Part shown: positions 45,807-56,271 of the stretch, piece after piece | Layout of the letters: each line of letters starts with the position of its first letter | How positions within the stretch are numbered: position 1 is the stretch's first letter | Assembly (NCBI GenBank): GCA_029851415.1 | Contig: CM056742.1 | Location: 191,871,344 to 191,935,343, forward strand | Direction: 5' to 3' | DNA: 64,000 nucleotides | Source: Eretmocerus hayati | Lineage: Eukaryota; Arthropoda; Insecta; Hymenoptera; Aphelinidae | Program-made: the position numbers and the translations under genes | Notes under the pieces: generated by a model | What the model was told of the DNA's origin: nothing | The model's input: only the letters and a program-made list of their open reading frames with translations | Database searches by the model: none

Positions 45807-46069
45807 ATATGGTGCATAGTCATGCATAATTCATGCATGAAACATGCATGACTACATACCGCCATTTTCTGTACGCGGTCAAGCATGATCGTGCACCAGT
45901 AGCGGTATGTATGATCATCCACCAAACATTTTTTCACGGGTAGTCACTGCTTTCGGAAACACAACTTTGTTACTTTGTATAAAACCGAGTATAAAACAAT
46001 CTAGTGATTCGTATCTTTGACCGAAATTCATGATCACATGCTCAAGTGCATCAAATTGAATATGATGAT

Positions 46070-46261
46070 CTACACAGAGGAGCGCTGTGTAGTGATGATA
46101 GATATCGCGCGGTACACTTGACACTCGTGATAGTGAGCCAAAATTTCCACTAATAACAGGAACAGATGAATCTTAACCACGAGAATCAGAAATGGCTCAG
46201 CCTTCCTTCTTGACTCTAACTCATAATAGTCATTATCGATTTCACCATTATTAGATTCCAA
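46070..46261 (-). pseudogene. Internal open frame of Z family, minus copy
   Basis: Counterpart of 27884-28075 in inverted orientation (NGEIDNDYYELESRRK, LLLVEILAHYHEC). The two copies mark the subterminal arms of Z or of two related copies. Confidence 0.3.
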
Positions 46262-46452
46262 CTTATTTGTGAACTATTTTTTGATTTTTCAAACTTTTTC
46301 AAGATATTTTCAAAATTATTTCAAGATTATATTAAGATGATTATTAAGATTATTATTATAAGGTTTTCTTAAGATTCTTTCAAGGTTTTTTTAGGATTGA
46401 AAATACATGACCAAGCATGCATCAAAATGAACTTGGAAAAATCTTAAAAATA

Positions 46453-47130
46453 CTAATTCATCATAGTCATTATCGATTTCACTATACGCACAAGTTGCAA
46501 CTTTGTCAGGTATAGAAATTCTAAATGTTTAAAAAAACTCCTTACTGTATTTTTTATAACTAACCGATGAACATGCGTATTGCATCCAACGCCGTGTGGC
46601 GAGCTATGTGGCTTCCCTGCTGCTCGTACTGACACGCAAGTAGCGCTGAAAATTCCAATTTCCTAAATAAAGATTCCTCCTCCACTGTTTTACGATTTGA
46701 TAATCTGTTCTGCTGCGATTCATACAATAATATATCTCACCCAGAGTCCAGATCACCAGCTACATAAGGGTGCGTGATCCACGTAGTGACTTGGACTTCA
46801 GGTGTGATTAATTATTCAATTCAATTCAATTATCATATGAATTGTAGAACAACAAATGATCGGATCCCAAAACTGTGGAAGAATTTCTATTTGGAGAATT
46901 GAAACTTTTGAAGTCTATTCGCGTGTCGGTACGAGCTACAGGGAATCCATACAGCGTTGAAATCAATGGGTATAGCCATCGATTAATTATAAAAAATACA
47001 TCATCGAGGAGTTTTTTTGGAACGCGTTCTCGGAAGGTTTTTTTTGTATCTGAATCACTCTTGAGAATTTCTATACCTGACAAAGTTGGTGCCAACTTGT
47101 ACTTGCCCGAATCCACGACGATTAGATTAC
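46453..47130. repeat. Inverted repeat pair inside Z
   Basis: 46453-46650 on minus matches 46875-47130 on plus (gcgtgtcggtacgagc, ataaaaaatac, atttctatacctgacaaagt). Translation of both arms gives a similar peptide (SVRATGNPYS / SVRAAGKPHS, then HRLIIKNT / HRLVIKNT). The family is unknown. The loop lies around 46750. Confidence 0.6.
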
Positions 47131-47345
47131 AACTTAGTCGTCAACTGTTTTTTTACTTTTCGAATTTTTCCAAGATTTTTTCAAGATTATTTCAAGATTA
47201 TTTTAAGATTATTTCAAAATTATTATAAGGTTTTTTCAAGATTTTTTTAAGATTAAAAATACATGACCAAGCATGCCTTAAAACCACCTTAAAGAAACCT
47301 TGAAAAAATATATGAAAAATATATTCCATTCTCACCTGGGTGCAT

Positions 47346-48060
47346 TGACAAAACCTACTCCTAATAGTGGCCAATCGGAACCTTAGAGTCTCAGCTTTCG
47401 ATTGACTACGAAGTTCAATTTGATGTCTTTGGGCAGGAGCTGTGAGCAGTTTTGTATAAGTGTACCAAGGTTAGATCCCGATGGGGCAACTTTGGTACAC
47501 TTACAAAATATTTCAATATTACCCACCACCATCCGGAGAAATCAATTTCAATCATTCATTTTTCTTGTTCTAAGCTATTTGAAACATTTCAAGATCTCAT
47601 AGACCATCACTCGACTCGAGATGAGTTGAAAAGAAGCTGTCATACAGAATTCAACCAAAGTTACCCTGCCATCATGCTTCTTACGTAGAGTAAGGTGACT
47701 TTAGTACGATTTTTTCACGGTTTTTTCCCGATTTTTCATTCGTTAAAATCTAAATGCTGTAAATACCCTAACGTAACGATGGTTTCTTCAATATGTTGAT
47801 ATATGTGGTCAAATTGTACCGTTGTTCACTCGTAGTTCGTTCCAGAACAGTTTTTGCCAGGTACACTAATTGTACCACTCGTGTATCGGTGCTAAATCAG
47901 CCTTTCCGGAAAAAAGCTTCAATGAACAACTACAATCATCCATCTGCGGTGGTTCAACACATTGTTTATACGTGTGCCAAGAAGGGAGAATCGGTTTCAG
48001 AGTGAATCATCTACTTTGCCAAACGCAGCTCTGAAAGTCATTTTTTAGGGGTGTACCAAA
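47346..48060. other. Right subterminal part of Z
   Basis: Repeated words ggggcaactttggtacac, accaaagttaccctgcc and gtaccaaagttgca show that this is element sequence. No gene recognised. Confidence 0.4.
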
Positions 48061-48247
48061 GTTGCACCCACTGTACCAAAGTTACCCAATTAGACGGTAT
48101 GTTATAAGCTGTTTAGTTCTTACTCATCAAAATGGTGCAGTGGAATTCCATCCATGATTTCTTTTCATGACTCCACGGTGTCCACCTACGTGGACATGGT
48201 CAAAAATACAATATAACGATCAATTTCTCCATCTGTTTGGAGCTCAG

Positions 48248-48424
48248 ATCCGTATTTCGACGGTAGCCTACAACCGTAAAACGACCGACGACTGTAAGCT
48301 ATCACCGGATTACGGCCGTACACCCCATGATTTTTCCACCAGGGAATGCGTTTGGTATTTTGACTCCGAAAAAGGATGCTTGATTCAATTATATTGCTAC
48401 GACGGCACCTCGAATTCACTCTAG
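48248..48424 (+). pseudogene. Kunitz-like domain exon, degenerate and truncated
   Basis: An acceptor-like tgtttggagctcag precedes an open frame to TAG. It contains DCKLSPDYG, then RECVWYFDSEKGC and LIQLYCYDG. The layout C-x8-x, aromatic WYFD, C, x-x-x-L-Y matches the Kunitz/BPTI fold. The cysteines equivalent to BPTI C14 and C38 are replaced (T and D), and the last two cysteines are missing because of the stop. Kunitz domains usually inhibit serine proteases when secreted. Here loss of key disulfides and the early stop suggest a relic exon, or one spliced differently. It lies 150 bases outside the right end of Z. Confidence 0.45.
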
Positions 48425-48806
48425 TTCGGATCTACGCAAGTTAAACGCCTTAAACTGGAATACTAAAGCTCCGCTGGCAGCCAAAAGTCACGTTACAAGT
48501 ACCATTGACACGTTACGGACAATGAATGAACTGTTTTTCGTACCTTGTGTTATCGTCACCACATTGACTGCTGTTGCTGCTGTTGGGACTACCGTCCCTC
48601 TTTGGACTAGCAGGAGGTGACAAAGCTTGCATCAAGCGGCCCTTGCCCTCATTCCAAATGGTCGACTATTGAATGCCATGAAAGAAAACGGAAAACGAAC
48701 TTGAAATGAATGAAGGGAAGTTTGAGAATAATTTTGGTAAAAAGGTGATTCCATCGAAAGTGTAATTTTTTGGGACCAAAATCTTCACAGGGAGTGATTT
48801 GGGTAG
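48425..48806. other. Unassigned region
   Basis: No gene recognised; AT-rich with a short ctgctgttgctgctgttg run near 48570. Confidence 0.3.
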
Positions 48807-48869
48807 AATAGTATATTACGCAACTAGGGAGTAAAGTGGGCCTTTTACTCCCAAGTAGCGTATGCTATT
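48807..48869. mobile_element. 63-bp palindromic element, AATAGTATA end (H9)
   Basis: aatagtatattacgcaacta on the left, a stem gggagtaaa/tttactccc, and tagcgtatgctatt on the right. Same terminal logic as the other AATAGTA elements, with an unrelated interior. Confidence 0.55.
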
Positions 48870-48892
48870 TTTTAGTCTAGTGGGACTAAAGA

Positions 48893-49105
48893 ACCCCCCC
48901 CCCCCCCACCCACTCGCTCCTGCTCTCTAAAACTGTTGGAGTGAAATTTTGACTCAAAGCTTGGAGTGATTCTCAGAATGACTCTTATGGAGTGAAAATT
49001 TGACTCATAGGGAGTGAAACCACAGAAATATTACATTCGCTCCAAGCTTGAGTCAATTTTCACTCCAAGATGAGTGGAAATTGACTCCTCACATTGAGTG
49101 AAATA
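48893..49105. repeat. Poly-C run and GGAGTGAAA/TTGACTC word array
   Basis: A 14-C tract (48893-48907) is followed by repeated words ggagtgaaattttgactca and their complements (ttgagtcaattttcactcca) in mixed orientation, capable of alternative hairpins. No coding sequence. Confidence 0.5.
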
Positions 49106-49302
49106 GATTTTTATAGGTTAGGGTTTAACCCCAGAATGATTTACGGGACTACTTATGAAGAAAGTGGAAAACTTTTCAATGGTTGAGTGATGCTGCTCTA
49201 TCCTGAGTTTCCCTTCGAAACACGTACTCTCGGGTATATTTAAAAACTCTTATCGACCGTTCACAACCGTACATAGGCTTTCTTGACTGTATCATGACAA
49301 CG

Positions 49303-49430
49303 TCACATTTGGTTTAATGGTTAAGACACTTGCCTGGCTATCAAGGGGGTGCGGGTTCAAATCCCCGTCGAGTCGAACACAACTGCCAAAATTCTCGTTA
49401 AGTACGTTTTTCATAGAATAATAATAATTA
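49303..49430 (+). mobile_element. tRNA-derived SINE
   Basis: A box tggtttaatgg and B box ggttcaaatcc are present at normal spacing. An anticodon-type stem cttg/caag encloses ctggcta (nominal GGC, Ala). The acceptor stem does not pair, so it is not a functional tRNA. The ~50-base tail ends in aataataataatta, a typical SINE tail. Confidence 0.6.
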
Positions 49431-50029
49431 GAATTACCAGGAAATCAATTGAAATATGCGTGCACGCCGTGAATTAATTTTTGAAGGTGAAACCTTCTTT
49501 ACCGGCGCCTGGCGCTCTCGACCCGAGGAAAAATTTTGCTCGATGCGAACTGCGGAATCCGTGTGATTCCTGCGGCGCGTAACTCATCAGCCGCGTAAAC
49601 GCCGTGTTTACCGTGTGATCGCCGTGTATTGCTTGTCAGTGCGGTTCCCGGCATCTAGCTGGGTATAACAGCGTCAGCTGTGGTATAGTGCCAGGTAGTG
49701 TTACGGTTATTAGGCCTGATGTAAATTTGTGATAGTGCTGCATGTAGCTACAGTTTATTTACTGCATGAAATATGAAATAGAGTGATCATCAGTGTTTGA
49801 ATGATCAGCCTTACACTGGATACATTAACAACTATATGTGAGAGAATATGTGTTCATGAGTGAATTGACAACAGATTGAGTCAAATCTTAACCAAAAGTG
49901 TCTGAAAGTGTCAGATCACTCATGAGTGTGCACATCAGTTAACATCAATTCTGGACTGAATTGTCCAGTTCATTAGTTGAATGTTGGAATTTCTCACAGT
50001 CTTATCAAGAGTGTCACTCTAAATATTGC
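49431..50029. other. Unassigned; GC-richer 5'-like segment
   Basis: 49490-49700 is richer in CpG than its neighbours (ccgtgtgatcgccgtg) and includes a tcagtgcgg that resembles an insect initiator. No downstream coding exon is apparent, so I do not call a promoter. Confidence 0.25.
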
Positions 50030-50930
50030 AAATAGTCTTCATGAGTGCGTAGCCAAAAGTTGCAAACTAGTAACCGTAACCTCACATCCAAAAGGAGAAA
50101 ACTGAGACCTGCAGCTACTCAATTGTCTTGAACCTGTTTTGGGGTTTGGATGAAAGGTTACAGTAATTAGTTTGCCACTTTTGGCTGCGTACTTGTGTAT
50201 GATGAGTTGAATGTTAGAATTCCTCATAGTCTTATCAAAAGTGTCATCGTGATGAATGTATTCTAACTGTTGTATAGTCTCATAGAGTACGCAGCAAGAA
50301 GTTGCAAGCTAGTAAACGTTATCTCACCTCCAAAAGAAGGAAACTGAGGTCCGGCATCTCAATTGTCACAAACCAGTTTAAACAAGTTTTTGGGTGTGGA
50401 TGAGAGGTTACAGTAATTGGTTTGCCACTGTTGTCTGCATACTTATGTGTGATGAGTTGAATGTTGGAATTCAGCATAGTCTTATCAAAAGTGTCTTCAA
50501 AATGTTGAAAATAGTCTACATGAGTGCGCAGCCACAAGTAGCAAACTAGTAACCGTTGCCTCTCATCCAAAAGGACAAAACTGAGACCCGGCTACTTAAT
50601 TGCCTTAACCAGTTTTTGGGTTTGGTTGAGGGGTTACGGTAATTAGTTTGCCACTTTTGACTGCGTACTTGTGTATGAAATGAATGTTGGAATTCCTAAT
50701 ATTGGTCTTTTCAAAAGTGTCATTAAGATGAGTGTCATCTGAATGTTCAGAATAGCCTACATAAGTACGTAGCCAAAAGTTGCATACTAGTAACTGTTCT
50801 CTTAGATCCAAAAGAAGACAACTGAGACTCGACTTCTCAATTTCCTTGAACTAGTTTCTTGATTCAGATGAGGGATTATGGTGATTAGTTTGCCAATTTT
50901 GGCTGCGTACTTATGTAAACTGTATTCGAC
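50030..50930. repeat. Tandem array of ~240-bp self-complementary units
   Basis: Four units. Each begins with gtagccaaaagttgcaaact and closes with agtttgccacttttggctgc, its inverted counterpart, so every unit is itself a hairpin of about 45-bp arms. Linkers carry gaatgttggaattc and cttatcaaaagtgtc. The open frames here are products of the repeat. Confidence 0.75.
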
Positions 50931-52255
50931 AATTAAAATACATTCATCAAGATAAGAAATTTGCCAATATTCTACAAATAAAATTCAGAACATTCCAAAC
51001 TTGGACAATACATTCAACTTTTCAATCTAAGAAATATTTCATACTCTTCAGTCATCTTTAGGCAATGGAAATATGGCAAGATCAATCACTCAACCAGAAT
51101 ATCAGCCAATAGAGGCATCCCCTTCACTTGAGACTGTGGAACATCCTATCACATAGTTACTGGACACATTTTATTTGAAAATGTGAGAGATCTCAACCCG
51201 CGGTTAGTGGTTTCATCTTCCTACGTACGTGGTCGCCACGCACAACCTTTTTTTCCTTTAAAAGCTTCATGGATCAAATTTGACTGGGAGCTGAAAGCTG
51301 TCAAGTCACTGGGCTCTCAGAAAGTGGATTCTGTACAACTTGTAGAAAGCCAAAAGTTGATAAGGTGAACAGTAAAAGAGAAAGCGTGTCCGGTATAAAA
51401 CAACACACACACACATCTGCACACACGGACTAAGGGGTGCAAAGATCAGTCTCTGGCAGATTTGGAAGGCCATTAGGAGGAAAAGTGTTACCTAGAATTG
51501 ATAGATTTTGGCGAGAGGAAGAGAATGGTCCAAGGCTTTCTTAAATAAACGGAATTTTGCTGAAGCGAAATATTAGATTTAGTGGAAAATTTGATCAAAA
51601 TTTTGCTGGGGTGAAAACAAAGCTTTCTCCTTAGAGAAAGCAAAAGGTCACAATTTGTTCGAATCGAATTTGATCGAACATTTGGAAAATCTTTGATCCA
51701 CACTATTTTTCTAAGATAATCTGGCCAATTTTCAACGCGAAGAGTCTCGGGTCATTTCTCGCTAATCTTGATGGTTTTCGAGTTGAGGGCAGTTTCCAAA
51801 TGAGAAAATGCGAATTTGGCTATCTTTTACGCTGAATAAAAGATACAACAGAGTAATGAATCAACGTAGCCACTGGGGGAATCTGTTCACTAGGATGTAC
51901 TCTACATGATCCAATACCGTGAATTGATTTTTCCTGGACGAAAGTTCAAATGTTTTAAAGACCTCTATTGTACATTCTCATCAGGGCTCATTTCGAATAC
52001 TAATTTTGAACCTCGGTATATATAGCTACAGCCCAATAGGAACTGGAATAAGGGCCTAAGTACCTGACTGAAGAGGTTTAAAAGGGCGGAATCACTCTGT
52101 AACATGGCGTAAGTGAGGGCGGATCTGAAAAAAGGGCCTAATTACCGAGGAAAAATTTTATAAAAATTCTCCAAAGCCTGGAAACGCTTTTCCGCCTGAT
52201 ATAACGATGAAAACATGATGTCTTATCTTCAAAATGAGTGTTTTTACCCTTCCGT
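50931..52255. other. Unassigned region
   Basis: Contains an acacacac microsatellite at about 51403-51415. Open frames are short and featureless. Confidence 0.3.
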
Positions 52256-52269
52256 AGTGAAAAAAATTT

Positions 52270-52555
52270 TTTTGCAACTGTGTGCGCGAAGTTGTAAAAA
52301 AATGAGACTTCTCTTCATTATTTACAGTGCGAGAAGTAATGCGTGAATGACTTCTCGCACAGTTTTACATTTACGCACTGGTGAAGTGTGCTTAAATGTA
52401 ACTTCTCGCTCTAATGCATTTTCATTCACGCACAGTTCCAAAATATGATGTCACGTCATCCCTCTGAATTTGGCCTTTCTTGAAAACTTCTTTCTCAAGA
52501 TGATCTTGCTCGGACAGTGGTGCATTTAATTACAACTTCGCGCACAGTTGCAAAA
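52270..52555. repeat. GTGCGNGAAGT word array
   Basis: gtgcgcgaagtt, gtgcgagaagt, cttctcgcac and acttcgcgcac recur in both orientations at irregular spacing. It is the counterpart of the GTGCGYAAAGT arrays at 15.8, 17.8 and 21.3 kb with a different centre, and likewise lies beside an AATAGTA-type hairpin element. Confidence 0.65.
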
Positions 52556-52812
52556 AATAGTATACGCAACACGTGCGAGAAGTTTCCGCACACGTTGCCA
52601 ACTCGCGCGAGAAGTAACATTCACGCACACTTCGAAACTTCTCGCACACCCAAAAGTACATATTTACGCACGCTCGCGAAGCGAGCGTGCGTAAATGTGT
52701 TCTTCTGGCTGTGCGAGAAGTTCCAAAGTGTGCGTGAATATTAACTTCTCGCACTCGTTTGGCAACTTGTGCGGAAATTGACCTTCTCGCACTTGTTGCG
52801 TAATATACTATT
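52556..52812. mobile_element. 257-bp palindromic element, AATAGTATA...AATATACTATT (H10)
   Basis: The left end aatagtatacgcaacacgtg and the right end complement (cacttgttgcgtaatatactatt region, 52790-52812) are inverted. The centre is a perfect stem cgctc/gagcg with GCGAAGC at 52676-52682. gtgcgagaag words fill both arms. It is the clearest single example of the family. Confidence 0.75.
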
Positions 52813-53227
52813 TCGGCATTTTCACACGACTGATGGAAGCTTTTCATGTCCATAGAACCGTGGAGCATGGATCGAACCACCCCCTAGCAAACAGATATCT
52901 TTCAAAACATGCCCAGGAACACTCAAAAATTTTGAGACGATTGGAGTTGATCTTGAGATTTAGTTCCACTTTTTGTAAGGGAGGTAGGTCGAAATTTGAC
53001 CCTGGATCCGGGAAAAGGGCGTAATTGCATTTTTTGAAATTGCTGAAAAGAGCTCAACATCAAATTTCATCCCCCGGCTCGGGTTGGGCTATATGGAGGA
53101 TGTTATTTTCTTCGAAATAAGTCAGGTTAACTCGTCTAATTATTTATGTAGCGGTTTTCATCAAGTTATTATCGATTCTCTCAAGTATACCGTTTTGCAA
53201 TCACGCTCTTTTTCCACCCACCCCCTT
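52813..53227. other. Unassigned region
   Basis: No gene or repeat recognised. Confidence 0.3.
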
Positions 53228-54412
53228 AATTGAGAGCAGTCAAAAGTCTGTACGATTTTGATCCGCAATCACAAACAATATCCGAGGACGATACTTTCTT
53301 GAGGGCTTGCGAGTTTCCTGAACATTTCATTCGCGAAAGTGATACGCGTATGTAACATTGATCTCGCGAGCGAGGTTATGGCAGCATTGTTCACGTTGCG
53401 GGGGCAACATAACCTACAAAAGTATACGCTTCTTCTTTCGTGTTTCTATTGATTATTAGCATGATTTCTTCATCTAGTGCTTGGAGCGAATGGATAGAAG
53501 AGATGATTTTCAACAAAGTGCAAGAAAAACGAATTAGGTGGTTTTCCAAAATATTACCCAACAACGAAGAATCGCGAGTGCACTCGTCGACGTGAAATTC
53601 AACATCTACAGCATGTTCCTCACGAAGAACGCCCACACGTTCTTTCTGGCTCGAGATCGTATTTTGAGCTAGGCTCAATAATCGATGCAATGCGATTGGA
53701 ATGACAACGGTAGCATCAAGAGTATTCCAGAATTAATCAAAACGATTTGGCTCACACTATTTGTGCGTGCTATCGTTTTCCAAACGCGTATGAAGTATAT
53801 CAACTATTGCTAAGGAAATTAATGGACAGAGTAGCCACGTAGTCGTTACTTGAGTCAAGAGATATGTGAATCACATGACGTGGTTAGGATTTCAGTGAGA
53901 GCGTGTTGATATTTTCATGCATGCGGAAAATTATCGTACTCCCTAAAATCTCGAGACCAACATCATTTATGAGAATTCTGGGATACTTTCATTGCCACCA
54001 TGTTCATTCCGATTGCATTGTGTAAATCCCGAGCCCAGCTATGATTGGCCGTAATCTCAAGTCAAGAGAAACATGTGGGCGTTTTGTGTGTGGATTATAC
54101 TGGGAGTGATGACTTCTGCGTTGACGGGGACAGTCGCATATCTATCGCTGCTGGCTAATATCTTCAAGTGCCACCTCGTTCATTTCGATCGTACTTTAAT
54201 GAAAATCATCCTTCCTACCAGTTCGCAGCAAAAACTGCGCCAGACAACGCGTGGTCGGTTTTTGATATTGGGAAACTTTTACCGTCGACACCGTGTTATC
54301 CCAAGTATTGTACTGCAGAGCAAGCCCCAAAGTACAAGTGTGCTAAATTGTTATACCGAAAAAACACGGGGACAGCTTTTACGTTCGATATAAGCTTACG
54401 TTGCTCGCTTCA

Positions 54413-54557
54413 ACTTGGGACGCGATGAAAATCAGATGGTCGGATAGAATGACACAAATCCTTGAGATTACTCAGCTCCATGCTAGACTTTCTCAGAATC
54501 CCGGCAGAATTTGGGATCAGATCCTGGCTGATATTGAGGCCAATATTGGGGAGTGAT
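54413..54557 (+). pseudogene. Myb/SANT-like fragment, left arm
   Basis: The frame reads WDAMKIRWSDRMTQILEI, then ARLSQNPGRIWDQILADI and a stop. A tryptophan, an acidic-Thr helix and a second tryptophan about 30 residues later (RW...GRIW) resemble trihelix/Myb-SANT-like DNA-binding domains common in arthropod transposons. The same peptide with a few changes is on minus at 57454-57732. Confidence 0.35.
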
Positions 54558-56271
54558 ATATCAATCTGCTTGGTATAATAATAGTCCAGTAGATTCATGT
54601 CCTAAGACGATAAAAAATTAGTCATAGCTGAGAATTTGTTCTCGAGGTGTAATTTGAACTATTCAGGTTCGGGACGTCGTCCCAACTCGAACACCGTGGG
54701 AGATCCGACTATGATGGTAATCTCTGTTGCAATTTGTGATCAGATTGTGGCTGATAGAAGTACGTGAGGGCAAAAGCAACACTGGAATCTGCTTGGTATG
54801 ACGGTTTTGTCATAGGTTCGCCACGAGAATAATTTCCAGTCCAAGTCATAGCTGAGAATTTTGATGACATAGGAAGCAGTGGATGTGCAGGTTTTTGGCT
54901 GTTATTCGAAATATCCAACCATAAGATGCTTTTTCAGCTGTAGCTTATGAATCATCTGAATAAGCTGTGAATTTCTTTCGCGATTTGTGATCAGATTCCA
55001 GCCGAGAGAGTAGTCTTGACTGAAAAGCAGCATTCGAATCTGTTCGGTATTGCGTTCTTCTAATACGTCCGCGATGAGAATCGCCTGAAATCCTAGTCAT
55101 GTTTGAGAATTCTGATGACGTAGCATGAGCAGTTGATGTCCACATACTTGGTTGTTATCGGAAGCATTCGACTATGCGATACCGTTTTAGCTGAAGCCTG
55201 CTAAGAACCCGAATTCAATGTTTATTCTTCTCTCAATTTGTGATCAGACTATGGCCGATAGGATAAAGCAGTAGAGAGAGTACTCCACGAATTTGTTCGG
55301 TATTGCAATTCCCTGTTTGGTTCATGATGAGAATCTCCTCTAATCTGAGTCGTAGCTGAGAAATCTGTTGCCATAGCATAGGCGGCCAGTGTTCATGCTC
55401 TCAGGGATTACCTGAACTATCTAGGTACGAGGCGTCATCCTAGCTCGAGCTTGCGGATATTCCGAATGTGATGACAATCTGTCACGTAGTTCGTGATGAG
55501 ATTGTGGTTGACAGAAAAGTCTGAGTTAAAGAGCAGAACTCGAATCACGTTTCTGTCATAGTATCGCGATGAGAATAACCTCTAATTCAAGTTATAGCTG
55601 AAAATTTCGATGGCATAGCATGGCAGTAGATGTCCAGATTTTCAGGAGTCCTTCGAACTATTCAACTATGGGATGGTTGTCCAGCTAAAGCTTGTAGATC
55701 CTCCGAATATGACTTGAGAACCTGAACATCGACTGCCTATGCTATGTCATCAGAATTCTCAGCTATGACTCGGGTTGGAGGAGATTCTCTTCGTGAACCT
55801 ATTAGAGAATTGCGATACCTAACAAATTCGAACGCTATTTTCTTTTCCATGCTATTTCATCGGCGAGGATCTGATCACAAATCGAGAGAAAAATAAACCT
55901 TGAATTCGGGTTCTCAGCGAGCTTCGGCTAGAATGGTATCGCATAGTCGAATCGCTTCCAATAACACCCGAGAATCTGGTCATCGCTTGCCCAAGCGATG
56001 TCATCAAAATTCTCAGACATGACTAGGACTTCAGGCGATCCTCATCGTGAACGAATTAAAGAAACGCAAAACTGAACAGATTCGAATGCTGTTCTTTAGT
56101 CAAGATTACTGTCTCGGTCAGAATCCGATCACGAATTGAAGTGAAATATGACATCATAGTCGAATTGATAGAGATCTCTCCCTGCAATGGCACCTTATAG
56201 TGATATATTTCAAATTATGCCCGAGAATCTGAGCATCACCTGCCCATGTTACGTCATCAGAATTCTCAGAT

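Larger units (their letters stand above)
41912..45940. mobile_element. 4-kb foldback element with TA flanks
   Basis: TA (41910-41911) is followed by cccgtgaaaaaatgtttggt; the complement ends at 45940 and is followed by TA (45941-45942). The arms are complementary over several hundred bases (41912-42400 against 44395-44837 plus 45811-45940), including runs of catgatcatgcatga and the block gtgtttctgtgcactta. The centre (about 42780-43900) is a ~167-bp tandem repeat. No transposase seen. TA duplication suggests Tc1/mariner mobilisation; the long repeat-rich arms are foldback-like. Confidence 0.7.
27639..48097. mobile_element. Putative 20.5-kb nest bounded by CCGTC termini (element Z)
   Basis: TA (27637-27638) precedes CCGTCAAATTGGGTAATTTT. 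On the right the complement of CCGTCTAATTGGGTAACTTT ends at 48097, followed by TA (48098-48099). Subterminal sequence also matches in inverted orientation: 27705-27870 against 47155-47345 (cccaggtga, ggtggttttaaggcatgc, ttggtcatg). TA duplications and short termini fit the Tc1/mariner superfamily. The great length comes from later insertions. It remains possible that the two ends belong to separate copies. Confidence 0.5.

Noticed and set aside
49303..49378. Functional tRNA-Ala gene
   Set aside because: A and B boxes are fine but the acceptor stem does not pair and an A/T tail follows; treated as a SINE.
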